Shown: positions 19,021-28,298 of the stretch, in pieces
Layout: each line of letters begins with the position of its first letter
Position numbering within the stretch: position 1 is the stretch's first letter
Source of the DNA: SAR86 cluster bacterium SAR86B
GTDB taxonomy: Bacteria > Pseudomonadota > Gammaproteobacteria > Magnimaribacterales > Magnimaribacteraceae
Assembly: GCA_905182235.1 (NCBI GenBank)
Contig: CAJJAM010000030.1
Location: 51,023 to 115,022, forward strand
Direction: 5' to 3'
Length of the DNA: 64,000 nt
Translations under genes and position numbers: made by a program
Notes under the pieces: model-generated
The model's database searches: none
Seen by the model: only the letters and a program-made list of their open reading frames with translations
What the model was told of the DNA's origin: nothing

Positions 19021-19989
19021 ATGAGCTATCAATCAATTAAAGACATTCCTAACATTGGTTTTGGTTTGTGGAAAATCTCGAATGAAGTATGCGCTGACGT
19101 GGTTTACGAAGCCGTCAAGCAAGGGTATCGCCATTTTGATGCGGCGTCGGATTACGGGAATGAAAAAGAAGTGGGAATTGGCCTCAAGCGCGCCATGGAT
19201 GAAGGCTTGTGTAATCGAGAAGACCTTTGGATAACTTCTAAATTGTGGAATACTTACCACCATCCATCTCACGTGCCGATGGCGCTCCATCGAACTCTAG
19301 AAGACCTTCAGCTTGAATATCTTGACCTCTATCTGATTCACTTCCCTATCGCCCTGGAATTCATCGATTTTGAAGAACGCTACCCTTCTGAATGGTTTTT
19401 TGAACCCGAAGCAAGTAATCCCGCCATGAAACTTGCCAAAATACCGCTTGCCGACACTTGGCATGCAATGGAGGAGCTTAAAGCAAATAAAAAGGTAAAA
19501 CACATCGGAGTTTGCAATTACTCAACAGGCCTTTTAAATGACTTGATGAATTACTGTCAAACTCCGCCCGAACTTCTGCAAATAGAATCTCACCCTTACC
19601 TGTCGCAAGAAAATCTAATTCGCCTAGCAAAACAGCATGGACTTGAGGTGACTGCCTTTTCTCCTTTAGGATCACTTTCTTATGTTGAACTGGAAATGGC
19701 AGAACAAAACGAATCTATTTTGGATCAAAGTGTTGTTAAAGAAATTGCAGAACGTCTTAACTGCTCTCCTGTCCAAGTGTTATTACGATGGGGAACTCAA
19801 CGAGGCACTTCAGTTTTGGCCAAGAGCATTAATGCTGAGAGGATGGCAGAAAATCTTGCTTCAAATAATATTGAACTTACCCCAAAAGACATGATGGCCA
19901 TTTCAAATTTAAATAGAAACAGACGCTTTAATGATCCTGGAGATTTCTGTGAAGGTGCCTTCAACTCCTTCTATCCTATCTATGACTGA
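19021..19989 (+). CDS. Aldo/keto reductase, xylose-reductase-like (AKR2-like)
   Basis: YRHFDAASDYGNEKEVG, DLYLIHFPIALEFIDFEERYPSEW, IGVCNYSTGLL, LLRWGTQRG, RRFNDPGDF. Confidence 0.88.
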   Translation: MSYQSIKDIPNIGFGLWKISNEVCADVVYEAVKQGYRHFDAASDYGNEKEVGIGLKRAMDEGLCNREDLWITSKLWNTYHHPSHVPMALHRTLEDLQLEYLDLYLIHFPIALEFIDFEERYPSEWFFEPEASNPAMKLAKIPLADTWHAMEELKANKKVKHIGVCNYSTGLLNDLMNYCQTPPELLQIESHPYLSQENLIRLAKQHGLEVTAFSPLGSLSYVELEMAEQNESILDQSVVKEIAERLNCSPVQVLLRWGTQRGTSVLAKSINAERMAENLASNNIELTPKDMMAISNLNRNRRFNDPGDFCEGAFNSFYPIYD

Positions 19990-20926
19990 AGATACTTTTC
20001 CAAGCATTATCCGCAATGATGCTGGCTTAAATAATATATCGGAGGTAGTTAATTGGCTGACTAAAGAATCCTCTGTTCTAAAACTGGGCTTGTCTAATTC
20101 AGGAACAGTACTATTTCGAGGATTTCCAATTTTTACTCCAGAAGATTTTGATAGCTTCTCTTCTGCTTTTAACTACGGCAACTTTACCTACCAAGAATCT
20201 CTTTCTAATGCCGTTAGAATTAATAAAACCCCAAGAGTTTTTACGGCCAATGAAGCGCCTCCAGAGGTAGAAATCTTTCTTCACCATGAAATGGCCCAAA
20301 CTCCTTCTTATCCAGAGAAGATTTTTTTCTGTTGTCTGTCTCCAGCAGCTGAAGGTGGAGCGACCCCTCTTTGCCGATCCGACAAGGTCTATGAAACTCT
20401 AAATGATAAACATCCTAAATGGGTATCAAAATTTGAATCCCTGGGTCTAAAATACACGACACTTATGCCTAATTCAGATGAATTGGCCTCTGGACAAGGT
20501 CGGGGGTGGCGCAGCACTTTGTCAGTTCAGGATAAAAAAGCAGCTGAAGAGAGACTTATAGAATTGAACTACACTTGGGAGTGGCAAGAAAATGGATCTC
20601 TACTAGCAACCACTCCTCCATTACCAGCCACCACGAAACTAACCGATGGAAAAATATCTTTCTTTAATCAAATTATAGCGGCTTACCGTGGCTGGAAGAC
20701 TCAAGAGAACATGTCTTTACCTGCAGTCACTTTTGGTAATGGTGAACACATAGATGAAATCATACTCAATACTATTTCAGACATTGCTGAACGCTTCACC
20801 ACTGCACTTGAATGGGAACCGGGAGATGTTGCGCTCGTAGACAATAAGCGAGTCATGCACGGACGCAACCCTTACAGTGGAAATAAGAAACGCGAAGTTG
20901 TTGTTTGTCTTGCAAGAGACAGCTAA
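19982..20926 (+). CDS. TauD/TfdA-family Fe(II)/2-oxoglutarate dioxygenase (SyrP/clavaminate synthase-like)
   Basis: LHHEMAQTPSYPEKIFFCCLSPAAEGGATPLCRSD with HxE iron ligands, distal VMHGRNPYSGNKKREVVVCLARDS; ATG 19982 overlaps AKR stop, ORF-track start 19931 lies deep within AKR. Confidence 0.85.
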   Translation: MTEDTFPSIIRNDAGLNNISEVVNWLTKESSVLKLGLSNSGTVLFRGFPIFTPEDFDSFSSAFNYGNFTYQESLSNAVRINKTPRVFTANEAPPEVEIFLHHEMAQTPSYPEKIFFCCLSPAAEGGATPLCRSDKVYETLNDKHPKWVSKFESLGLKYTTLMPNSDELASGQGRGWRSTLSVQDKKAAEERLIELNYTWEWQENGSLLATTPPLPATTKLTDGKISFFNQIIAAYRGWKTQENMSLPAVTFGNGEHIDEIILNTISDIAERFTTALEWEPGDVALVDNKRVMHGRNPYSGNKKREVVVCLARDS

Positions 20927-20967
20927 TTCAGTTAAAAATAAAGTACAAATAATAAAAAGGATTAATT

Positions 20968-22239
20968 ATGCATAAGGCAGAAGATGTAGGGGTTTCGACA
21001 GAAAGGTTAAATCGCATTGGAGAAACAATGCGAAAGCTAATAGATGAAAAGAAAATACCTGGAACGGTTACTTTAGTTGCTAGAAAAGGAAAGGTTATTC
21101 ATTTCGAAACGAATGGGTTGCGTGACGTAGAGAAAAACTTGCCCATGGAAAAAGATACTATTTTTAGAATCTATTCCCAATCTAAACCAATTACAGGTGC
21201 AGCTTTAATGATGCTTTTTGAAGAAGGGAAGTTTCTTATGACTGACCCTATCTCGAAATATCTTCCAGAGTTTTCAGATATGCAAGTTTGTATTGGCGAA
21301 GAGAATGGCAAAATGAAGACGGAAGCTGCTACTTCCCCTATTACCATTCAACAGCTTGCCTCACATACCTCAGGATTATCCTATTCTTTTATACCTGGAC
21401 CTGTTGGAGCCATGTATATTGCAGAAGAAACTGAACGCGGTCTAGGTAATGTACCAAGTGCTGGAGGGGAGTTTTTCACCAGCGGTTCAAACAAAGTACC
21501 TTTTAATAATCTGCGAGAATGGACCAAAGAACTAACAGAACTTCCTCTGGTAGCTCAACCCGGAACTATTTGGAACTACAGTGTAGGCATGGATGTGTTG
21601 GGAGCCTTAATAGAGGAAGTGTCAGGAATGACATTTGGTGAATTCCTACAGGAAAGAATCTTCAACCCCTTGGGTATGGACGATACAGGTTTTATGGTGC
21701 CGGAAGATAAACTGAATAGGTTTTCAGCTAACTATGCACCTATTCCAGAAAATATGATGCTGATGGATGATCCTGAAAATTCAGGATATGGAACGCCACC
21801 TCAACTAGAGTCTGGAGGCGGTGGCTTGGTTAGTACTGTTGGGGATTATCTTAAATTTGCGCAGATGTTGTTAAATAGAGGTGAATACCAAGGAAAAAGA
21901 TATTTGGGGAAAAAGACAGTTAAGTTCATGACTGCTAATCACATGGGTTCAGTAAGTGCTGATGAGGGATTAACTAACCTATTTAATATGCTTGGAAGTG
22001 GTTATAAGGTTGGAGGTATGGGATTTGGTATTACGGGATCGGTTGTTGTGAATCCCGCTCTTACAGGTCTGCCAGTTTCAAAGGGTGTTTACAGCTGGGG
22101 TGGTGCAGCAAGTACTCATTTTTGGATAGATAACAAAGAAGACCTTATAGGCATTGTTCATACTCAGCTTTTACCTGATGGAACATATCCTGTGAGAGAG
22201 CTTATGCAGTTAGCTACCTATCAAGCAATAATTGAATAA
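20968..22239 (+). CDS. Serine hydrolase, class C beta-lactamase/esterase-like
   Basis: IYSQSKPITGAALMMLFEEGK (SxxK), WNYSVGMDVLG (Y motif), WGGAASTHFWID. Confidence 0.88.
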   Translation: MHKAEDVGVSTERLNRIGETMRKLIDEKKIPGTVTLVARKGKVIHFETNGLRDVEKNLPMEKDTIFRIYSQSKPITGAALMMLFEEGKFLMTDPISKYLPEFSDMQVCIGEENGKMKTEAATSPITIQQLASHTSGLSYSFIPGPVGAMYIAEETERGLGNVPSAGGEFFTSGSNKVPFNNLREWTKELTELPLVAQPGTIWNYSVGMDVLGALIEEVSGMTFGEFLQERIFNPLGMDDTGFMVPEDKLNRFSANYAPIPENMMLMDDPENSGYGTPPQLESGGGGLVSTVGDYLKFAQMLLNRGEYQGKRYLGKKTVKFMTANHMGSVSADEGLTNLFNMLGSGYKVGGMGFGITGSVVVNPALTGLPVSKGVYSWGGAASTHFWIDNKEDLIGIVHTQLLPDGTYPVRELMQLATYQAIIE

Positions 22240-22245
22240 AAAAAA

Positions 22246-22362
22246 TTAATCGTTCGCATGAAAACAAACTAATTGCTCTCCAATTTCTTCGTACCTTATG
22301 AAGGGGTTATGCTCCACTCCATCAGCTTGTTCTTTAAAAGCATAGAGTTCTTTAATTAATAC
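22246..22362 (-). pseudogene. Orphan coding remnant (C-terminal fragment) without an evident start codon
   Basis: Reverse-strand frame reads VLIKELYAFKEQADGVEHNPFIRYEEIGEQLVCFHAND*, bounded upstream by TAG; protein-like composition; overlaps methyltransferase stop. Confidence 0.35.
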
Positions 22363-22975
22363 CTACTGCAAATCCCCAATAGTTATACCCGGCAACCTTT
22401 GGGGTGTTAGGTAAATACATTTGATCTAATTCAATAATCTTATAACCAGAATCTTCAAGTATGGAGGGTATATCTCTGTTTAAATGACAACCTCCTGAAA
22501 ATTTTCCCCAGATTGGGTCAATTCTTGACTGCCACTTAGCAATATTTACATCGGGAGCTATTCCATGCTCACAAAAAATTAATTTTCCCGTGTCTTTTAG
22601 CACTCTCTTTATTTCGATATTAGCCCTAATAACTTCTGGAATTGTACACATCGTGTAGGTTACTAGCGCGGTATCAAAATAATTATCAGGTAAAGGAATC
22701 TCCTCAGCTCCGCCAGATATAAATTTAACATCTAAATCCAGATTTTTTGCGGTTTCTTTAGCCATGGAGCTTAATTCTTCTGAAGGGTCAAGGCCCCAAA
22801 TCTGAGTAACTTTAGAATTATCGTAGAAAGGTAAATTGAGTCCAGAACCAATACCTACTTCCAAGACTATACCTTCTGCATAAGGAACAACTTTTTTTCT
22901 TTGATACTCAACGGGTTTTGAACCGCAGGCACAATTTAAAAATTTTGGTAGTACATATTTATCATATAAACTCAT
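22352..22975 (-). CDS. Class I SAM-dependent methyltransferase
   Basis: VLEVGIGSGLNLPFYD motif I; IPLPDNYFDTALVTYTMCTIPE. Confidence 0.88.
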   Translation of the reverse strand: MSLYDKYVLPKFLNCACGSKPVEYQRKKVVPYAEGIVLEVGIGSGLNLPFYDNSKVTQIWGLDPSEELSSMAKETAKNLDLDVKFISGGAEEIPLPDNYFDTALVTYTMCTIPEVIRANIEIKRVLKDTGKLIFCEHGIAPDVNIAKWQSRIDPIWGKFSGGCHLNRDIPSILEDSGYKIIELDQMYLPNTPKVAGYNYWGFAVGIN

Positions 22976-23017
22976 TATTCCAATCTAATACTTGATTTAA
23001 ATAAAGGCAAATAAACT

Positions 23018-23881
23018 ATGAAAGAAAATTTACAAGGCAAGGTTTGTTTAATAACTGGAGCCACAAATGGAATAGGAGAAGAAGCAGCAAAACAAATTGC
23101 CTTAATGGGAGCAGAAATTGTTTTCATAGCCAGAAGCCCTGCTAAAGCAGAAGAATTAAAGCAATCTCTTAAATCTTTAACCGGCAGAGAGTCAACATCC
23201 ATAATCGCTGATCTTTCTTCACAAGAGGAGGTTAAAAGAGCCGCATCTGAATTTTTGTCAATGAACAAGCCTCTTAATATATTGCTAAATAATGCAGGGA
23301 TTATGAATACCTCGCGAAAGGAAACCGTTGATGGCCTTGAAGAAGTCTTCTCGGTGAACCATCTGGCGTATTATTCATTCACGTTAATGTTAATGAACAA
23401 GTTAATTGAAAGTGGTCCAAGTAGAGTTGTAAACGTAGCTTCAGGAGCACATATGTTTGTAAAAGATATGAACTTCGACGACCTCCAATCTGAAAAAGAA
23501 TATAAAACTATGCAAGTCTATGGAAGATCAAAACTTGCCAATATATTGTTCACTAGAGAACTGGCTGAAAGATTAAAAGGAAAAGGAGTGACTGTGAATT
23601 GCCTCCATCCAGGATTTGTGAATACTGGCATCGGTTCAAACAATAGTCCAACAATGGGTAGAATCTTAATGACTCTCGCCAGACCTTTTAGTAGAAAAAC
23701 AGATAAGGGCGCTGAAACTTCTATTTATCTGTGTGTTTCTCCAGAAGTAGAAAATGAAACGGGAGAGTATTTTTATGACTGCAAAAAAGAGAAAATTTCT
23801 GCAGCGGCTAGTGATAAAGAAAATGCCACGAAGCTTTGGGAAGTGAGCTCTAAACTAACTGGAATTGATCTATTAGATTAA
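23018..23881 (+). CDS. SDR-family oxidoreductase (retinol dehydrogenase-like)
   Basis: CLITGATNGIGEEAAKQIA, LLNNAGIM, YGRSKLANILFTRELAERL. Confidence 0.92.
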   Translation: MKENLQGKVCLITGATNGIGEEAAKQIALMGAEIVFIARSPAKAEELKQSLKSLTGRESTSIIADLSSQEEVKRAASEFLSMNKPLNILLNNAGIMNTSRKETVDGLEEVFSVNHLAYYSFTLMLMNKLIESGPSRVVNVASGAHMFVKDMNFDDLQSEKEYKTMQVYGRSKLANILFTRELAERLKGKGVTVNCLHPGFVNTGIGSNNSPTMGRILMTLARPFSRKTDKGAETSIYLCVSPEVENETGEYFYDCKKEKISAAASDKENATKLWEVSSKLTGIDLLD

Positions 23882-26089
23882 AGAAATAGGATCAACATCC
23901 ACAGACCACCTAACTTTTTTGCTAGTTGAAGGCATGTATAAGATTGTTTGAGTCAAATCCAAGAATTCATGCAAAGATTTTCTACTTCCAGAGAAAATAT
24001 TTATTTCCCACCTAAACACACCTGATTTTTTTTCCATAACGGCAGGCAATGGACCAACTACTCTTAAATCTTTTGGTAATTTTTTTACCTTACTAGCTGC
24101 TTCTAATAGATTGATTATGAAATCTCTGGAAACGTAACTGTTTGGTGACTCGGATTGTATTTTAGCTTGGAAAGAAAACGGGGGTGTTTTAGCAGATTTC
24201 CTTTCTTCCAAAAGATTTAAAGCGAAAGACTGATAGCTCCCCGTTATTAGTTCTTCTATTTGAGGATGTTCAGGGCAATAGGACTGAAGAATAACTTTGC
24301 CTGGCTTTTTATCCCTGCCTGCCCTGCCAGCAACCTGAGTCATCAATTGAGCTACTCTTTCACTGCCCCTAAAATCTGCACTGAATAAACCTGAGTCCGC
24401 ATCAAGAATTCCTACCAATGTTACATCTGGAAAATGATGACCTTTTGCTAATAATTGTGTGCCTAAAAGAATCATAGGCTTTCCTTCTTTTATGGAATCA
24501 AGGTAAACATTCAAAGAATCTTTTTTCTTAGTTGTATCGCTATCAATCCTCAGAACAGGAAATTTAGAAAACCGCTTCTTTAAGAATTCTTCTACTCTAG
24601 CAGTTCCGTATCCGTAGGATTGAAAATCATTAGAAGAGCATGAAGGACAAGACTTAGGCTTTTCTTTTTGTGCCTCACAGTGGTGACAGTGCAATCTGAG
24701 AGGGCCTGTATGTACCGTCATGTGTGCATCACACCTTTCACAATTTGAAACCCATCCACAAGACCTACATATCAATGAAGGAGCATACCCTCTTCTATTT
24801 AAAAAGATTAAAACTTGATTCCCTTTGGTTAATTCTTCTTCCGTAAGATCTACAAGCTCTCCACTCAAGCCTTCATGAAGCTCTTTGCCTCTTAAGCCTA
24901 TAGGTGTGTACTTAGGTAACTGCGCTCCAGTTGCTCGCTTGGTTAAATTCAGAACTTTATATTTATTAACTAAAGAATTATTTAAAGTTTCTAGAGAAGG
25001 AGTAGCTGAAGCTAAAACAATAGGTATTTTTTTTATCTTTGCTCTGTAAAGAGCCATATCTCTAGCCGAATATCTAAAGCGCTCTGCTTGCTTAAAAGAA
25101 AGATCATGCTCCTCATCAACCACAATTAGACCAAGGTTTTTCATGGGCATGAAAATACTGGATCTCGTCCCTATAATTATATCCACTAGTCCTTTCGAAG
25201 CTCCTAACCAGGCATCCAGTTTTTCTCTTTCATTTTTTGCAGAGTGAAACGAGAGTACTCTTTCTCCAAAATATCTCTTGAATCTTTCTTCTGCTTGCGG
25301 AGCTAGTCCAATCTCTGGAATCAGTATTAGAGCCTGCTTTCCTTGAGAGATTATATTCTTTATCGCCTGTAAATAGACTTCAGTTTTTCCACTTCCTGTA
25401 ATTCCGTTCAGCAAGAAAACCGTATTGCTATCTGTAGCTTTATTTAGTGAATTAACAGCGTGCTGCTGCTCTTCATTAAGTTTCTTTTTCTTTGAATCTA
25501 CAGAAGAATTATCTTGTTTCTTGTAAGGTGATAATTCTCTGACGTACTTTGTAATTAAACCTTTGCTTAATAAATCATTTAAGGTCGCAGTTGATATTCC
25601 ATAGGCTTTAGCTGTCATTTGAGAGAATTCTTTTTCTGTTCTAAATAACTCTAAGGCTTTACTTTGACTAGGAGCTCTTGATAATTCTGCTCTATCAAAA
25701 AACTCACCTTTACTGGTTAATTCAAAGAACTTTGTTTCAAGGAACTTTGCCTCTTTTCCTTTTCTTAATGAAGGAGGAAAAAAATAAGAAATAACCTCAC
25801 CCAATGGGTAATGATAATAACGCGATGCCCAATCGGCCAATTCCAATGATTCTTTGTCTAACAAAGGCTCTACGTCTAGAACCTCTTTTATATATTTGTA
25901 TTTTTTTGGTTTTTTTAGCTGTTTGGCGTCTGTATTCCAGACAACCCCAACTAAAGTTCTGTTCCCAAATGGGACAATGACGCGAGAACCCGGCTTCGGC
26001 GGATTGGAGTATAGTTTTTTAGGGAGTAAATAGGAGAACTTCTCTAATAGAGGTATTGGCACTAAAACTTCTATTAAATTATCGGTCAT
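23873..26089 (-). CDS. priA: Primosomal protein N' (replication restart helicase PriA)
   Basis: LLNGITGSGKTEVYLQAI, VVDEEHD, CRSCGWVSNCERCDAHMTVHTGPLRLHCHHC zinc region, QVAGRAGRDKKPGKVILQS. Confidence 0.97.
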   Translation of the reverse strand: MTDNLIEVLVPIPLLEKFSYLLPKKLYSNPPKPGSRVIVPFGNRTLVGVVWNTDAKQLKKPKKYKYIKEVLDVEPLLDKESLELADWASRYYHYPLGEVISYFFPPSLRKGKEAKFLETKFFELTSKGEFFDRAELSRAPSQSKALELFRTEKEFSQMTAKAYGISTATLNDLLSKGLITKYVRELSPYKKQDNSSVDSKKKKLNEEQQHAVNSLNKATDSNTVFLLNGITGSGKTEVYLQAIKNIISQGKQALILIPEIGLAPQAEERFKRYFGERVLSFHSAKNEREKLDAWLGASKGLVDIIIGTRSSIFMPMKNLGLIVVDEEHDLSFKQAERFRYSARDMALYRAKIKKIPIVLASATPSLETLNNSLVNKYKVLNLTKRATGAQLPKYTPIGLRGKELHEGLSGELVDLTEEELTKGNQVLIFLNRRGYAPSLICRSCGWVSNCERCDAHMTVHTGPLRLHCHHCEAQKEKPKSCPSCSSNDFQSYGYGTARVEEFLKKRFSKFPVLRIDSDTTKKKDSLNVYLDSIKEGKPMILLGTQLLAKGHHFPDVTLVGILDADSGLFSADFRGSERVAQLMTQVAGRAGRDKKPGKVILQSYCPEHPQIEELITGSYQSFALNLLEERKSAKTPPFSFQAKIQSESPNSYVSRDFIINLLEAASKVKKLPKDLRVVGPLPAVMEKKSGVFRWEINIFSGSRKSLHEFLDLTQTILYMPSTSKKVRWSVDVDPISLI

Positions 26090-26126
26090 GAGCTTATTCT
26101 AAACTCATTAAAGCAATATTATGCAT

Positions 26127-26154
26127 TTGCCTCGGTTTAATCGTCTGGTATAGT
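26127..26154 (+). promoter_or_regulatory. Predicted sigma70-type promoter for rpmE
   Basis: TTGCCT, 16-bp spacer, TATAGT, about 33 bp upstream of rpmE ATG. Confidence 0.6.
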
Positions 26155-26186
26155 GCGCGATCTAAATTTAAAGACTTTAAGAAAAC

Positions 26187-26501
26187 ATGCGCGAAGCTAT
26201 ACACCCAGATTATAAAGACATCAAAGCAACTTGTAGTTGCGGAAATGCTATTGAGATTAAATCCACTCTTGCTGAAGATATTCAGTTAGACGTTTGCTCT
26301 GAATGCCATCCTTTCTACACAGGAAAACAGAAACTAGTAGATACTGGCGGAAGAGTAGATAAATTCAGAAAACGTTTCGGCAATAAGACTAAAGCAGCTC
26401 CAGTTGCTGAAGAAGCTCCTGCTGAGGAAGTAGTTGTTGAAGAAGCTCCTGCTGAGGAAGTAGTTGCTGAAGAAGCTCCTGCTGAGGAAGAAGAAAAATA
26501 A
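26187..26501 (+). CDS. rpmE: 50S ribosomal protein L31 with acidic repeat C-terminal extension
   Basis: [27 protein letters not shown]...[29 protein letters not shown]; divergent from priA. Confidence 0.95.
   Translation: MREAIHPDYKDIKATCSCGNAIEIKSTLAEDIQLDVCSECHPFYTGKQKLVDTGGRVDKFRKRFGNKTKAAPVAEEAPAEEVVVEEAPAEEVVAEEAPAEEEEK
26401..26490 (+). repeat. Three direct tandem copies of a 30-bp in-frame repeat inside rpmE
   Basis: yagttgytgaagaagctcctgctgaggaag at 26401-26430, 26431-26460, 26461-26490, encoding (V)(A/V)EEAPAEEV. Confidence 0.93.
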
Positions 26502-26520
26502 CTTAACTAATGGTTAAGAA

Positions 26521-26545
26521 AAAAAGGCGCTCTAAGCGCCTTTTT
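26521..26545 (+). terminator. Rho-independent terminator downstream of rpmE (potentially bidirectional)
   Basis: AAAAAGGCGC-TCTAA-GCGCCTTTTT perfect stem with U tract. Confidence 0.88.
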
Positions 26546-26615
26546 CTTTGTCTGAATTATTCTGATCCTTGTCATACTTGTGTTTAATTTACAAGAATGT
26601 GGGATGAACAAGTTT

Positions 26616-27809
26616 TTAATTGTTAGATATAAACTCTACAATCCTTTTTGCTATCTTCTTTTTACTGCTTCTATCTAATAAAACCTCTTCAGAATTTGTT
26701 ATTAAGGTCACTTCGTTCTCTTCAGAATCAAAGCCGATACTTTTATCCGATACGTCATTCGCGATAATTAAATCGAGCTTCTTTTTCTCAAGTTTTTTTC
26801 TGGCGTTTTTTAATAAATCTTCCGTTTCTGCTGCGAAACCAACCACATAAGGTCTATCTTCCTTATCGCTTACTGTTTTTAAGATATCTTGATTCTCTTT
26901 CATCTCAAGAACTAAAGATTCATTGCTGCCATCCTTCTTAATTTTAGAGCCCTCTACTTTTGTAGGACTGTAATCAGCAACTGCTGCCGTACCTATGTAT
27001 ACGTCTTTTCCACTTACATGATGCATGACCGCATCGTACATTTCTTGAGCCGTTTCCACTGAGATAAAATTACAACTGGCCGGAGGCTTAATATTCACAG
27101 GCCCACTTACTAAAGTGACTTGAGCTCCAGCCTCAACGGCCGCTTCTGCCAAAGCATAACCCATCTTTCCGGAGCTTCTATTGGTGACATAACGCACGGG
27201 GTCTATAGGCTCTTGTGTTGGTCCGGCAGTTATTAAAACACTCTTGTTGCTTAAAGAACCTGCTTTAAATAAAGAAGCAAATAATTCTACTATCTCTGAA
27301 GGTTCAAGCATCCTCCCCAACCCAATATCACCGCAGGCCTGTTCTCCGGAACCGGGGCCATAAAGTGAGAAATCTTTATTTTCAAGATTTTTAATGTTTG
27401 ATTGTGTCCTCTCGTCCTTCCACATGGCTTGATTCATTGCTGGAGCAAGGCCTATAGGTCCGTCAAAAGCTAAAGTTATGCTCGACAGCAAATCATCTGC
27501 TCTTCCAGAAGATAGCCTTGCAATGGTATTAGCAGTAGCAGGGGCTATTAATATTGCATCGGCCCATCTTGCCAACTCTATGTGCCCCATCGCCGCCTCT
27601 GCTTCTGCATCCAATAAGTCAGTTGAAACAGGGTTACCTGATAATGCTTGCAAAGTTAGAGGTGTGATAAATTCCTGAGCTGACTGAGTCATGACAACAC
27701 GAACAGAAGACCCTGCTTTTTTTAAACCCCTTACAATTTCAGCAGACTTATAAGCGGCAATTCCGCCAGTAACTCCGAGTAATATATTTTTATTTATTAA
27801 AGATTCCAC
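26616..27809 (-). CDS. coaBC: Bifunctional phosphopantothenoylcysteine decarboxylase/phosphopantothenate-cysteine ligase
   Basis: ILLGVTGGIAAYKSAEIVRGL, ITAGPTQEPIDPVRYVTNRSSGKMG, IANDVSD. Confidence 0.96.
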   Translation of the reverse strand: MESLINKNILLGVTGGIAAYKSAEIVRGLKKAGSSVRVVMTQSAQEFITPLTLQALSGNPVSTDLLDAEAEAAMGHIELARWADAILIAPATANTIARLSSGRADDLLSSITLAFDGPIGLAPAMNQAMWKDERTQSNIKNLENKDFSLYGPGSGEQACGDIGLGRMLEPSEIVELFASLFKAGSLSNKSVLITAGPTQEPIDPVRYVTNRSSGKMGYALAEAAVEAGAQVTLVSGPVNIKPPASCNFISVETAQEMYDAVMHHVSGKDVYIGTAAVADYSPTKVEGSKIKKDGSNESLVLEMKENQDILKTVSDKEDRPYVVGFAAETEDLLKNARKKLEKKKLDLIIANDVSDKSIGFDSEENEVTLITNSEEVLLDRSSKKKIAKRIVEFISNN

Positions 27810-27851
27810 TTAATTTAAGTATATAATTCTTTGGATTATAGCGTCTTAATC

Positions 27852-27880
27852 TTGCTTGCTGTTAGTGGTTCTGGTATAAA
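27852..27880 (+). promoter_or_regulatory. Predicted sigma70-type promoter for rpmB-rpmG
   Basis: TTGCTT, 17-bp spacer, TATAAA, upstream of rpmB ATG at 27910. Confidence 0.6.
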
Positions 27881-27909
27881 ACGCGACTCCAAGAAACTTT
27901 ATTTTAAAT

Positions 27910-28146
27910 ATGTCAAAAATTTGTCAAGTAACAGGTAAGAAACCACAAGCTGGTAACAACGTCTCACATGCGAAGAATCGTAACAGAAGAACGTTTGAAC
28001 CCAACCTCCATAAACACAGGTTCTGGGTAGAATCAGAGAACAGATACGTTAGCCTGAATGTTTCAGCCAATGGTATGAGGACAATTGATAAAAATGGCAT
28101 AGATAAAGTGCTTGCTGATATTCGTTCACGAGGAGAGAAAGTATGA
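27910..28146 (+). CDS. rpmB: 50S ribosomal protein L28
   Basis: [39 protein letters not shown]. Confidence 0.97.
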   Translation: MSKICQVTGKKPQAGNNVSHAKNRNRRTFEPNLHKHRFWVESENRYVSLNVSANGMRTIDKNGIDKVLADIRSRGEKV

Positions 28147-28298
28147 GAGAAAAAATTCGTTTAAATTCTTCTGCTGGAACTGGTCATTTTTATACTACTA
28201 CTAAGAATAAATCTACCATGCCAGATAAAATGGAAATCAAAAAATTTGATCCTGTTGTAAGAAAACACGTGATCTATAAAGAAGGCAAAATTAAATAA
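28143..28298 (+). CDS. rpmG: 50S ribosomal protein L33
   Basis: Not in ORF track; [55 protein letters not shown] overlap with rpmB stop. Confidence 0.96.
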   Translation: MREKIRLNSSAGTGHFYTTTKNKSTMPDKMEIKKFDPVVRKHVIYKEGKIK

